Shown: one piece after another, positions 44,516 to 53,638 of the stretch
How positions within the stretch are numbered: position 1 is the first letter of the stretch
Layout of the letters: each line of letters starts with the position of its first letter
From: Treponema sp.
Lineage (GTDB): Bacteria; Spirochaetota; Spirochaetia; Treponematales; Treponemataceae
Length of the DNA: 64,000 nucleotides
NCBI GenBank assembly: GCA_017938365.1
Contig: JAGBBT010000044.1
Span: 17,698 to 81,697 of the forward strand
Direction: 5' to 3'
Notes under the pieces: model-generated
What the model was told of the DNA's origin: nothing
The model's database searches: none
What the model saw: only the letters and a program-made list of their open reading frames with translations
Made by a program: the position numbers and the translations under genes

Positions 44516-45001
44516 CTATAAAAATAAAACTCTAGGAAATATAAAATGTAAAATACCAGCTAAAATACAAAAGATTCCTAAATATTTTCGTCCACCAACA
44601 AAAACTGAAATAAAAATAGACGGAATTGAAAGTTGAACGGAAGATTTTTGAGAATAATATTCCATTAATAGTGCAAAACAACCTGCAATTCCAGCAACAG
44701 CAGGAATCAAATCACCAATAATTGGAACATCATTCTGTATCGCTGAAAGAAGTTTCATAATTCCAACTAAACCAGAAAGGATAGCTATTACTAAGCGAAA
44801 AGTCATATCATCAAGCAATAATTTATTTGTTATTTTTGGAAACTCATTTTTTTCAGTTAATTCTTCATCAGAATCATCATTTTCAGAAAAAGAATCAAGA
44901 GGCTCAATTTCATTTGATAATCTCATAAAATTTGTCGCATAAACAAGAATAAATCCTGTTATAACATTTAAAACTATTGAAAGAAAATAAAACTGTAACA
45001 T
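44516..45001 (-). CDS. Small integral membrane protein of unknown function
   Basis: This is a 161-residue protein with about four hydrophobic segments (near 3-24, 66-85, 97-113 and 125-155) and an acidic loop at 35-50. AGGGAG stands before the ATG. It is upstream of mutT on the same strand and is separated from the 185-residue gene by a hairpin, so it probably starts a new transcript. I do not recognise the family. Confidence 0.62.
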   Translation of the reverse strand: MLQFYFLSIVLNVITGFILVYATNFMRLSNEIEPLDSFSENDDSDEELTEKNEFPKITNKLLLDDMTFRLVIAILSGLVGIMKLLSAIQNDVPIIGDLIPAVAGIAGCFALLMEYYSQKSSVQLSIPSIFISVFVGGRKYLGIFCILAGILHFIFPRVLFL

Positions 45002-45065
45002 AAAAACTCCCTAAAAATAAATAAAACGCTTTATTTATTTTCAAACTTAATAAATGTATAATATA

Positions 45066-45091
45066 AAAATCTAGTCTGTAAAACAAACTAG
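45066..45091 (-). terminator. Weak terminator-like hairpin after the 185-residue gene
   Basis: On the minus strand CTAGTTTG pairs with CAGACTAG (one T-G pair, loop TTTTA) and is followed by ATTTTTATA. It lies about 35 bases after the stop at 45125. Confidence 0.5.
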
Positions 45092-45124
45092 AAAAATTCA
45101 AAATTGTAGCAAACCATAAAAAAA

Positions 45125-45682
45125 TCAATTTTTCTTAACAACAGAAGACAAATTTTTTTCATATTTTGAAATTTTTATTTCTGCGACAACATTCACTATA
45201 TCATAATCTGTAAAAGTTGTCCTTAAATAAGTTTCAATTCCTTGATAAGAACCTGTTAATAATTCCTTGTTTATAAGTTGTTTTTGAGAATCGAAGCACT
45301 TAATCATTACATTTATTGGCAATATATCATTAGACTTTTCTTGATTTGTCGAATCAAAACAAACACTAACATAAATTGTATCATCAAAAGAGAACGCAGA
45401 CAAAGAAACTGGGATATTATAAATAATATCTTCGCCAGATTTATTGAACAAAAAATTAAAGATTACGACAAAAAAACAGAGAATCAATGCAAAAAAAATT
45501 AATCGATTACTTTTTGAATCAACTAAAGACCTAAACACTCCAACTTTACAGTTTTTAAAATTTCCTCCATAAAAGTCTTGAACTATCTTTGGAGCTCTTT
45601 TTATTCGCTCTTCCCTACTGTAGTAAAACTTCAATTCTTGAGAATTTTCATCATGACATTCTTCTACATTTGAAAAATCCAT
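45125..45682 (-). CDS. Membrane-anchored protein of unknown function
   Basis: This is a 185-residue protein. A polar cytoplasmic N-terminus of about 60 residues, one membrane helix (about 62-82), and a beta-rich extracytoplasmic C-terminus (NIPVSLSAFSFDDTIYVSVCF, FTDYDIVNVVAEIKI) are visible. Its ATG follows the stop of the preceding lipoprotein by 5 bases, so the two are likely made and perhaps act together. No family is recognised. Confidence 0.62.
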   Translation of the reverse strand: MDFSNVEECHDENSQELKFYYSREERIKRAPKIVQDFYGGNFKNCKVGVFRSLVDSKSNRLIFFALILCFFVVIFNFLFNKSGEDIIYNIPVSLSAFSFDDTIYVSVCFDSTNQEKSNDILPINVMIKCFDSQKQLINKELLTGSYQGIETYLRTTFTDYDIVNVVAEIKISKYEKNLSSVVKKN

Positions 45683-45687
45683 AATTA

Positions 45688-46905
45688 TTAATTAACAAAT
45701 CCTCCCACAAGAGAATCAGTTCTCCACCAAGTAACATCAGCTTTGTCTTTCTGTACAAATAAACCACTAATTATTCCATTTCCACTTAAATTTAATGAAT
45801 AATAAAGAATATCATTATGATTAATAGGTAATGCTCTCTTTAATATTCGCTGACCATTAGGCTGAACCATCTGAATTAAATATCCGTTTTCAATTGGTAA
45901 CGAAAAAAAGAACCATCCACTATCAGTTACACCTAAAAAATCAAAAGGAATCGAATACAACTCCTTACTTAAATTTTCAGAAACAGAATCTTCATAAGCT
46001 GGTATATCTAATGGTTCTTCATACAATCCAGTTTCAATGTCTAACGGATATAAAAGAGTTTTTTCATAATCTATACCAGACTGAACTTTAGTAGCTGAAT
46101 CTAAATAATTTTGAAAATAATCAACTTTTAAATAAACTTTATGATAAATATTATCAGGAATAATATTTTCTACAGATACATAAGTAACAAGTTCCGAGTC
46201 ACTTTCAGACTCAAATTTAGGAACAGAGTTTTCGTCAATAGGAATTTTATATAAAAGAAAACCATTCGCATTAAACCAATAAACAATCGAACCGCTATTA
46301 GTATTGCATATAACAACAAACTCATTATTTTTAGTTGTATAAATGTTTTTTATAAAAGGAAATGGAGTTCCTCCTGGTCCCTGTTGTCCAATATAATCTA
46401 AAAAAGTTCCATCACTTTTAAATCTTAATACAACATGTCTAAGTAATAATCTATTGTCTTCATCATATTCTTGTCTTTCAAATGGGAGTGAATCAACTGC
46501 ATATAAATATTTTCTTGAATCGACTGCTATCGGACCTAAGGTGTTAAAAGGATATGAAATAGCTTTTTTTGTTGAATTTTCAGTATCTTTATTTGTAAAT
46601 GATGGAGTTTTCGTTATTTCTTCATTGTAATATAAACTTAGCAAATCTCCGTAAGAATTTAACTCCATTATTTTTTTTAATTCCCCATTGGCAATATAAA
46701 AAAAACCATCAAGCATTGTCATATATGTATTTATTGCACCAGTACCACTTAAATTAAATAAATTAAGTTCATCTTCAAAACTTCCATATTTTAATGAAAA
46801 AAGCTCCTTTTCATTTACGAGTGCCACAACATTTTTTCTTTGACAACTTAATAAAGTCATTAAAATAAAAGAAATTGTTAAAAATAAATAAATCTTTTTC
46901 TTCAT
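45688..46905 (-). CDS. Lipoprotein with beta-propeller-like repeats
   Basis: This is a 405-residue protein with a signal peptide and lipobox LLSC (Cys21). The mature part has repeating strand patterns such as GPIAVDSRKYLYAVDS, RFKSDGTFLDYIGQQGPGGTPF and TKNNEFVVICN, resembling NHL/six-bladed propellers. Such spirochete lipoproteins are conserved but lack a known role. It is divergent from secA, with a shared 130-base region holding a phased direct repeat, and is coupled to the 185-residue membrane protein. Confidence 0.7.
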   Translation of the reverse strand: MKKKIYLFLTISFILMTLLSCQRKNVVALVNEKELFSLKYGSFEDELNLFNLSGTGAINTYMTMLDGFFYIANGELKKIMELNSYGDLLSLYYNEEITKTPSFTNKDTENSTKKAISYPFNTLGPIAVDSRKYLYAVDSLPFERQEYDEDNRLLLRHVVLRFKSDGTFLDYIGQQGPGGTPFPFIKNIYTTKNNEFVVICNTNSGSIVYWFNANGFLLYKIPIDENSVPKFESESDSELVTYVSVENIIPDNIYHKVYLKVDYFQNYLDSATKVQSGIDYEKTLLYPLDIETGLYEEPLDIPAYEDSVSENLSKELYSIPFDFLGVTDSGWFFFSLPIENGYLIQMVQPNGQRILKRALPINHNDILYYSLNLSGNGIISGLFVQKDKADVTWWRTDSLVGGFVN

Positions 46906-46940
46906 ATTTTAAGAATATTAATTAGGAATAAATTAGTCAA

Positions 46941-46984
46941 TTAATGAAAAAGTTTTGACATTAATGAAAAAGTTTCTATATATG
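46941..46984 (+). promoter_or_regulatory. Upstream secA promoter with 20-bp-phased direct repeat
   Basis: The 15-mer TTAATGAAAAAGTTT occurs at 46941-46955 and again at 46961-46975, exactly 20 bp apart. A perfect -35 TTGACA (46955-46960) lies between and overlaps them, with TATATA or TATATG 16-18 bases downstream. The repeat could be a tandem protein-binding site for secA, the divergent lipoprotein gene, or both. Confidence 0.5.
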
Positions 46985-46997
46985 ATTTCTTTTTTCA

Positions 46998-47026
46998 TAG
47001 ACTTTTAGTGTTTTGTCATGTATATT
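46998..47026 (+). promoter_or_regulatory. Proximal secA promoter, nearly leaderless
   Basis: TAGACT (46998-47003), a 17-base spacer and TATATT (47021-47026) precede the ATG at 47036 by 9 bases. The same -35 TAGACT and spacing occur before hisS. Confidence 0.42.
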
Positions 47027-47035
47027 AGTAACATT

Positions 47036-49801
47036 ATGTTAGATAAAATTTTCACAGCTATATTCGGTTCTCAGAATGAACGCGATGTAAAAAAATTATT
47101 GCCTATCGTTGCAGCTGTAAATGCAAAAGAGGAATGGGCAAAGTCATTAAATCCAGAAGATTTCCCAAAGCAAACTCAAATCTTTAAAGAACGCCTTTCT
47201 AAAGGTGAAACATTAGATGATATTCTTCCAGAAGCATTTGCTCTTTGTAGAGAAGCAGCTTTCAGAGTAAGAGGTGAAAGAGCTTATGATGTTCAAATAA
47301 TGGGTTCTATCGTTCTACACTCTGGTCGTATAACAGAAATGAAAACAGGAGAAGGAAAAACTCTTGTAGCAGTTGCACCATCATACTTAAACAGTCTTAC
47401 AGGTAAAGGTGTCAATATCGTAACTGTAAACGATTATTTAGCAGAACGAGATGCAAATACAATGCGCCCTGTTTTTAAGTATTTAGGATGTACTGTAGGT
47501 ACAATTCTTTCAAATATGGACAATGAAGCACGCAGACAAGCATACGCTTGTGATATTACTTACGGAACAAATAATGAGTTTGGATTCGATTATCTCCGTG
47601 ATAACATGCAGATTGATTTAAACAGAAAAGTTCAAAGAGGATTCAATTATTGTATCGTTGATGAAATAGACTCAATTCTTATTGATGAAGCGCGAACTCC
47701 TCTTATAATCTCTGGGGCCGGAGAAGATGATACATACAAATACTATGAAGTTGACAAATATGTAGGAGAATTATCCGAAGTTGAAAAAGATCCAACCATA
47801 AACGATTATCCAGATGAAGTTCAAATGACTCCTGAGCAACGAGCTGCAATGAAAGGAGACTACAAAATTGACGAAAAATCAAAAAGAGTTTCATTTACAG
47901 ACAAAGGAATGAATCATATAGATGAAATTCTACACAAACATAACTTAATTCCAAGTGGAACAACAGTTTTTGATGAGCAAAACTTTGAATTTGTACACTA
48001 TTTTACACAAGCTGTAAGAGCACATATCTTATATCACAATGATGTAGACTATGTTGTAAAAGATGGTCAAGTTCAAATCGTAGATGAATTCACAGGTCGT
48101 ATACTAGAAGGTCGCCGTTATTCTGATGGATTACATCAAGCAATTGAAGCAAAAGAACATGTTAAAATTGCACAAAGAAACAGAACCATGGCTACAGTTA
48201 CATTCCAGAACTTCTTCCGCATGTACAACAAGCTTTCAGGAATGACAGGTACAGCACAAACAGAAGCAGTAGAATTTAACAAAATATATAAACTCGATGT
48301 AGTTGCAATTCCTACAAACCTTCCTGTTGCAAGAATCGATGAAAATGATGAAGTTTATTTAAACGAAGAAGACAAATGGAATGCCATTGTAAAAGAAATT
48401 GGTGAAGCACATAACAAAGGTCAACCAGTATTAGTAGGAACTGTATCAGTAGAAAAATCAGAACATCTTTCAAATCTTTTGACAAGACATGGTATTAGAC
48501 ATGAAGTATTAAATGCAAAAAACCATGCAAGAGAAGCTCTTATAATTGCCGAAGCTGGTGCAAAAGGTTCTGTAACTGTAGCAACTAATATGGCAGGTCG
48601 TGGTACTGATATAAAACTTGGAGGAAGTTACGAAACTCGAGCAACAAAACGAGCCGGAACAAATGCAACACCAGAACAGCTTCAAGAAGCTATAAAAATT
48701 GAAAAAGAAAAATGGCTTTCTGACTACGAAGAAGTAAAAAAACTAGGTGGTTTATATGTAATCGGTTCTGAACGCCATGAATCAAGACGTATTGATAACC
48801 AATTAAGAGGACGCTCTGGTCGTCAAGGTGATCCAGGTCGTTCAAAATTCTTTATCTCTATGGATGATGATTTAATGAGACTCTTCGGAGGAGAAAGAAT
48901 GAAAGGTATCATGACAAGAATTGGCATGACACCAGGAGAACCTATATTTCATCCATGGTTAAATAAAGGTATTGAAAACGCACAAAAAAAGGTAGAAGAA
49001 AGAAACTTTGAAATTCGTAAAAATCTTATTGATTACGATGATGTATTAAATGAGCAGAGAGAATTTATTTACGAACAAAGGGACGGAATTCTTTCAGATG
49101 ATAATTTATCAGAAAGAATAATGAATACTGCAAAAGATTATATATCACAATGGTTTGATGACTATAATCATAACAAAAAAAATGGCCTCCACGAGTTGAT
49201 TACAAATATTAGAGAAAACTTTGGAGTACAATTACCAACAGAAGATTTAACAGAAGAAAAAGTTCTTTCTTTACTTCAAAACGATTTGACAGAAAAAGAA
49301 ACATTAGTTGGGCATGAACAGTTTAATATGTTCATTCGATATCAATATATACAAGCCATAGATAAAAAATGGCTTGATCAACTAGAATACCTGGATGGAT
49401 TAAGAGAAGCAGTTCACCTTCGTTCTTATAGTTCAAAAAATCCTTTAACTGAATATAAAATTGATGGTTTCAATCAATTCGATGACATGATTGAAAGTAT
49501 TCGTCTTACAATAGCAGGAAGAGTATTTAAAGTTCGTATTCAGATTAATAATGATCCACGTCCAGCTCAAAAAAACATTCAAATGAATGCACAACATAAA
49601 GAAGCAGAAAGTATGAGTCAACAAGCTTCAAACTCTAGAAGTTTTAATACTCATCAAGCACAGCAACAAGCAAACAGAACAATGGCAAGTGGACGACAAG
49701 GAAGTAATGTAACAGTAAGAAGAACTACCCCAAAAGTAGGTAGAAACGATCCTTGTCCATGTGGTAGCGGAAAAAAATACAAAACATGTTGTGGTAGATA
49801 A
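47036..49801 (+). CDS. secA: Preprotein translocase ATPase SecA
   Basis: This is a 921-residue motor from the ATG at 47036; the text [20 protein letters not shown] matches the usual SecA start, so an ATG six codons earlier is less likely. It has GEGKTLVA (Walker A), [20 protein letters not shown] (Walker B and beyond, as short motifs), and the preprotein cross-linking domain. [48 protein letters not shown] and a C-terminal zinc motif [13 protein letters not shown] also match. It drives export through SecYEG. It is followed by a strong bidirectional terminator. Confidence 0.97.
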   Translation: MLDKIFTAIFGSQNERDVKKLLPIVAAVNAKEEWAKSLNPEDFPKQTQIFKERLSKGETLDDILPEAFALCREAAFRVRGERAYDVQIMGSIVLHSGRITEMKTGEGKTLVAVAPSYLNSLTGKGVNIVTVNDYLAERDANTMRPVFKYLGCTVGTILSNMDNEARRQAYACDITYGTNNEFGFDYLRDNMQIDLNRKVQRGFNYCIVDEIDSILIDEARTPLIISGAGEDDTYKYYEVDKYVGELSEVEKDPTINDYPDEVQMTPEQRAAMKGDYKIDEKSKRVSFTDKGMNHIDEILHKHNLIPSGTTVFDEQNFEFVHYFTQAVRAHILYHNDVDYVVKDGQVQIVDEFTGRILEGRRYSDGLHQAIEAKEHVKIAQRNRTMATVTFQNFFRMYNKLSGMTGTAQTEAVEFNKIYKLDVVAIPTNLPVARIDENDEVYLNEEDKWNAIVKEIGEAHNKGQPVLVGTVSVEKSEHLSNLLTRHGIRHEVLNAKNHAREALIIAEAGAKGSVTVATNMAGRGTDIKLGGSYETRATKRAGTNATPEQLQEAIKIEKEKWLSDYEEVKKLGGLYVIGSERHESRRIDNQLRGRSGRQGDPGRSKFFISMDDDLMRLFGGERMKGIMTRIGMTPGEPIFHPWLNKGIENAQKKVEERNFEIRKNLIDYDDVLNEQREFIYEQRDGILSDDNLSERIMNTAKDYISQWFDDYNHNKKNGLHELITNIRENFGVQLPTEDLTEEKVLSLLQNDLTEKETLVGHEQFNMFIRYQYIQAIDKKWLDQLEYLDGLREAVHLRSYSSKNPLTEYKIDGFNQFDDMIESIRLTIAGRVFKVRIQINNDPRPAQKNIQMNAQHKEAESMSQQASNSRSFNTHQAQQQANRTMASGRQGSNVTVRRTTPKVGRNDPCPCGSGKKYKTCCGR

Positions 49802-49813
49802 ATCGTTTTAAAA

Positions 49814-49851
49814 TAAAAAAAAAGTGTAATTCTTTGAATTACACTTTTTTT
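49814..49851. terminator. Bidirectional terminator between secA and signal peptidase
   Basis: A 12-bp perfect stem AAAGTGTAATTC (49821-49832) with its complement (49836-49847) and a TTT loop, flanked by A and T tracts, serves both convergent genes. Confidence 0.95.
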
Positions 49852-49856
49852 ATTAT

Positions 49857-51617
49857 CTACATTCCTGTATGACCTGGCACACCTCTTCTATTTAGTGGCC
49901 AAAACCTATAAGAAGTCTCCCCTAGGATTTTATCTTTTTTAATCAACTGAGGATTCATATTTGAATAATAGAAGACAGAATATTTATCATATACTGTCAA
50001 AGGTTCAATTCTTAAATCATAAGAATGACGCATATCTAAAGAATTAAAACGATTATCACCCATCATAAAATATGAATTTTCTGGAATATACTGTGGTGTT
50101 CCATCATCTTTATTTTTAGGAAATATCGGCATATTTCTTCTATCAAGCAAATAAATATAAGAGTTGAGTTTTTCAGCTTCTTTCATATATTCGTAAAGTT
50201 TATAATCATTTTTAATATTTGTTATATCATATTTCTGACTTAATAACTCTGCATCTCTTAAAAAAATACTTCCAACAAGTTTTTTTATCATAATATTTAG
50301 TTTATAATTTGCTTCATCGTATAAATTACCATTGAAATCAGTTTTTATAGTTGTTATCCAATCTGTCATAAATTTTCTAAACCAAACATTACCATTCTGT
50401 GCAGACAATATATTTTTTACAAAAGTACTGTGTTTTGAAAAAAGAGAATATTCCAACATATTTTTTGAATCAAAAAATGTAGAAATATCTTCAATTTCTT
50501 TTTTCATACTTAACAACTTAAAAGCATTGTCAAATCTATTTGCGATATTATAACATTCTTGAGCAGAAATTTTTAAATCTAAAGAATTTCTTAATGATTC
50601 AACTTCTAACATTGTATCATACTCTTCTTGGCTCACTGGAAAATCTAAAATATCTTTTTTTATTGAATACTTTACATTATTTAAATTCCAACAAGCCCAT
50701 TTATTTTCTTCAGTAACTGGATTCCAATTATCATTAGCAAAGGTTCTTGAATATAAAATTCCATCTTGCATCATCAACTGTTCACCAGGAACACCAACAA
50801 TACGTTTTACAAGAGGATCTGCTTTTGGATTTCCAGAATCATCGACATTAATATTTACTGTAGTCAATGTACACATAAAAACAATCTGACTCAAAAAGGT
50901 TCTGACTTCACTTTTTCTATCACTTGAATAATGTGGATTCCTAAAAACGACGATATCACCACGTTTATAATTTTTAATGTAAGGTAATCCTACATCAGAA
51001 AGTGGAAATTTTGGTCCACTAGCAGTTTTAAAAACAATAACTCTATCTTTAACCAAAAATTCTGGAACCATAGATTCTGAAGGAATTTCGTACAATTGAA
51101 CAATAAAAATATTTAACAATAAAACCATAAATACTGATTGAACAATAGCATCAATCCAACCAACAATTTCCATAAAAAAAGACTTAACATTTAATTTAGA
51201 CTTAGACAAAAGTGCATCATTATGTTTCTTCCATGCTAAATCAATTTTTTCTAATTTTTTTGGATTTAAATAATGCAAAATAACTAAAGAAAATATAAAA
51301 AAAACAAGCCAAAATAACACAGCAAAAAAATCTAAAATATAAAGAGTTCCATTATTTCCTGCACGTCTAAACACAAAACAAACGAGTAAAATATAAGGGC
51401 CATATTGCAATAATTCCCTCATAACAGAAATAAATTTTAAGTTATTACAAACAAAAAGTTTATAATAAGTTGAATAATACAAAACACCAGAAAATAATAA
51501 TATAATCGGAAAACTAATTATTGAAATATCACAAGAAAAAGAAATATTAAGTAATGAAAATAAAATTGAAGAAATAACACATACTAATGATAAAATTTTA
51601 AGCTTATTTTTATTCAT
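49857..51617 (-). CDS. lepB: Signal peptidase I, large form with insertion
   Basis: This is a 586-residue type I signal peptidase from the ATG at 51617. Several membrane helices occupy about 8-120 and another 155-175. The catalytic Ser182 lies in PSESM, the general-base Lys271 in VKRIVGVPGEQ, and the GDNRFNSLD box near 520. Ordinary enzymes are 170-320 residues; here about 240 residues, mostly helical, lie between the Lys box and the GDN box. It cleaves signal peptides at the outer face of the inner membrane. A longer in-frame start at 51698 is rejected because an extended -10 ends 6 bases before 51617 and the extra residues overlap fumarase. Confidence 0.9.
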   Translation of the reverse strand: MNKNKLKILSLVCVISSILFSLLNISFSCDISIISFPIILLFSGVLYYSTYYKLFVCNNLKFISVMRELLQYGPYILLVCFVFRRAGNNGTLYILDFFAVLFWLVFFIFSLVILHYLNPKKLEKIDLAWKKHNDALLSKSKLNVKSFFMEIVGWIDAIVQSVFMVLLLNIFIVQLYEIPSESMVPEFLVKDRVIVFKTASGPKFPLSDVGLPYIKNYKRGDIVVFRNPHYSSDRKSEVRTFLSQIVFMCTLTTVNINVDDSGNPKADPLVKRIVGVPGEQLMMQDGILYSRTFANDNWNPVTEENKWACWNLNNVKYSIKKDILDFPVSQEEYDTMLEVESLRNSLDLKISAQECYNIANRFDNAFKLLSMKKEIEDISTFFDSKNMLEYSLFSKHSTFVKNILSAQNGNVWFRKFMTDWITTIKTDFNGNLYDEANYKLNIMIKKLVGSIFLRDAELLSQKYDITNIKNDYKLYEYMKEAEKLNSYIYLLDRRNMPIFPKNKDDGTPQYIPENSYFMMGDNRFNSLDMRHSYDLRIEPLTVYDKYSVFYYSNMNPQLIKKDKILGETSYRFWPLNRRGVPGHTGM

Positions 51618-51623
51618 AAAAAT

Positions 51624-51632
51624 ATTATAGCA
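51624..51632 (-). promoter_or_regulatory. Extended -10 of signal peptidase I, leaderless type
   Basis: On the minus strand TGCTATAAT (51624-51632), a perfect extended -10, ends 6 bases before the ATG at 51617. Confidence 0.62.
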
Positions 51633-51656
51633 AAAAAATAAAAAACAAACTATACT
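51628..51656 (+). promoter_or_regulatory. Promoter of fumarase, leaderless type
   Basis: TAGCAA (51628-51633), a 17-base spacer and TATACT (51651-51656) end 7 bases before the ATG at 51664. It overlaps the opposite promoter for signal peptidase, so the two may interfere. Confidence 0.48.
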
Positions 51657-51663
51657 GTGTTTT

Positions 51664-53319
51664 ATGTGTTTCAATAATTTTGACTTTATACCATTCACTG
51701 AAAAAGAAAAAAATGAAGTTCAGTCTATTTCTTTAGCTTCAGATACAAAACTTTCTGTTATTCCAAACAAAATATTAACAAAGATTTCTTACGATGCTTT
51801 TTCTAAACTTTCCTTCTCTTTTACAAAGGAACATATTGAAAATATTATAAAAGCATTCCTATCAGAAAACTCATCAGAAAACGATAAATATGTTTGTGCT
51901 TCTATTCTAAAAAATGCATTGGTTGCCGCAGAAGGTAAATATCCAATATGTCAGGACACAGGAATAGCAAATGTCTTTGCATGGAAAAATTCTTTATTTT
52001 TAACAACTTCACAACAAAACAAAACAGAAAACGATTGTATAACAGACGGAATAAGAAAATTATATGATGAAAAAAAATTACGATTTTCAACGACCTGTCC
52101 AAAGGATTTTTATACAGAATATGATCCACAAAACAACATGCCACCTCAAATCTCAATATTCAATGGAAATTCATGTTTAGCACCAATTCCTGAGTTTGTA
52201 AAATCATTACCACAAAACTCAATGGCAATGATTTGCTGTGCAAAAGGTGGAGGTTCCTCAAACAAAACAACATTTATTCAAGGTACAAAAGCAACCTTAA
52301 ACAAAGATTCTTTAATTACATTACTAAAGGAACAAATAAAAAAATTAGGAACTGCAGCTTGCCCTCCTTATACAATCGCAATAGTTGTAGGAGGATTAAG
52401 TCCTGAACAAAATTTACTTACACTGAAATTGGCTACATGTGGTGCATATAATAATATGACTTACACGCCTAATGACTTAGGATTCAGAGACAAAGAACTT
52501 GAAGAGCAAGTTATAAAAATTGCATCAGAAACAGGATACGGAGCCCAATTTGGAGGTTCCCAATTTGCATTAGAGGCATTTGTGATAAGATTAAGTAGAC
52601 ACGGAGCAAGTTGCCCTATAAGCATAGGCGTAAGTTGTTCTGCCCACAGAAATCTAAAAGTAATAATAACAAACGAAGGATATTATTTAGAAAAAACAGT
52701 TTCTGATTTATATTCCATCCAAAATTTTGATAAAGCAATTAGTTTTTTAGAAAATGATGAAAGTAATAATTCAAAAAAAATAACTTCAGATAATAATATT
52801 GAAAATACATTAGAACAATTAAGAGGATTAAAACCTGGAGATAGAATTTTAATTTCAGGTAAAATTCTAGTTGCTAGAGATGCTGCACATGCACGCTGGA
52901 AAAAACTTTTAGATGAAGGTAAACAACTTCCAGAATACACTCAGAAATATCCAATATGCTATGCAGGTCCTGCTAGAACTCCAGAAGGGAAAATTATCGG
53001 TAGTTTTGGACCTACAACAGCAGGACGAATGGACTCTTATGCTGACATTTTAATGTCTAGAGGAGCAGCATTAGTCACTTTGGCAAAAGGAAACAGAAAT
53101 AAACAATGGCAAGAAGCTTGTAAAAAATATAAAGGTTTCTATCTAGGAACACCAGGAGGAATTGCAGCTTTAATTGCATCAAAATATATTACATCACAAG
53201 AAATAATAGACTATGAAGATTTGGGAATGGAAGCTGTAAGACTTATAACAGTAAACCAATTACCAAGTTTTGTACTTACAAATGATAACGGAGACGATTT
53301 TTACAATGGAACTATTTAA
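51664..53319 (+). CDS. fum: Class I fumarate hydratase, alpha and beta domains fused
   Basis: This is a 551-residue iron-sulfur hydro-lyase. The alpha part (about 1-330) has ICQDTG, CAKGGGSSNKTTF, GLSPEQNLLTLKLATCG and GGSQFALEAFVIRLSRHGASCP blocks, with cysteines for a [4Fe-4S] cluster. The beta part (about 370-551) has RGLKPGDRILISGKILVARDAAH, GPTTAGRMDSY and LGTPGGIAAL. It interconverts fumarate and malate; some relatives act on tartrate. Fusion of the two parts is the E. coli FumA/FumB layout. The ATG lacks a Shine-Dalgarno and lies just after a -10 box. The HPt gene overlaps its last 14 bases. Confidence 0.93.
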   Translation: MCFNNFDFIPFTEKEKNEVQSISLASDTKLSVIPNKILTKISYDAFSKLSFSFTKEHIENIIKAFLSENSSENDKYVCASILKNALVAAEGKYPICQDTGIANVFAWKNSLFLTTSQQNKTENDCITDGIRKLYDEKKLRFSTTCPKDFYTEYDPQNNMPPQISIFNGNSCLAPIPEFVKSLPQNSMAMICCAKGGGSSNKTTFIQGTKATLNKDSLITLLKEQIKKLGTAACPPYTIAIVVGGLSPEQNLLTLKLATCGAYNNMTYTPNDLGFRDKELEEQVIKIASETGYGAQFGGSQFALEAFVIRLSRHGASCPISIGVSCSAHRNLKVIITNEGYYLEKTVSDLYSIQNFDKAISFLENDESNNSKKITSDNNIENTLEQLRGLKPGDRILISGKILVARDAAHARWKKLLDEGKQLPEYTQKYPICYAGPARTPEGKIIGSFGPTTAGRMDSYADILMSRGAALVTLAKGNRNKQWQEACKKYKGFYLGTPGGIAALIASKYITSQEIIDYEDLGMEAVRLITVNQLPSFVLTNDNGDDFYNGTI

Positions 53320-53638
53320 TAAAAAAAAAGCACTTGATTTAGTAGATAATGATCAAGAATTATTAAAGATACTTATAACTGCTTTTTTAGAAACAGAATT
53401 TAATCCGGCCTATTTCAAAGAACTTGTTTTAGAAAAAAAATTTGAAGAAGCTGCTAGTTATATACACAGAGTAAAAGGAGCAGGAAGGCAATTAGCTGCA
53501 GAAAAAATAGCTTATTCAGGACAAGTACTAGAAGATATTCTCAGAAAAAAAACTAACGGAAATTTAAATGATAGTTTTAAAGAGTTTTATAAATCATATT
53601 TAGAAGCTAAAGATTTTTTTGAAAAGGAGATTTTATAA
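53306..53638 (+). CDS. Stand-alone HPt (histidine phosphotransfer) protein
   Basis: This is a 110-residue four-helix protein from the ATG at 53306. The segment YIHRVKGAGRQLAAEK has the HPt phosphorylation site (His at about residue 53, followed by xxKGxxxxL). It would relay phosphate between a hybrid sensor kinase and a response regulator; neither is in this window. Its start overlaps the fumarase 3' end by 14 bases, with no close Shine-Dalgarno, and its end overlaps the convergent TatD-like gene by 32 bases. An upstream in-frame ATG at 53270 lies deeper in fumarase and is less likely. Confidence 0.8.
   Translation: MELFNKKKALDLVDNDQELLKILITAFLETEFNPAYFKELVLEKKFEEAASYIHRVKGAGRQLAAEKIAYSGQVLEDILRKKTNGNLNDSFKEFYKSYLEAKDFFEKEIL

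Noticed and set aside
51618..51698. 27-residue extension of signal peptidase I
   Set aside because: It would overlap the fumarase start and lie upstream of a perfect extended -10 element.
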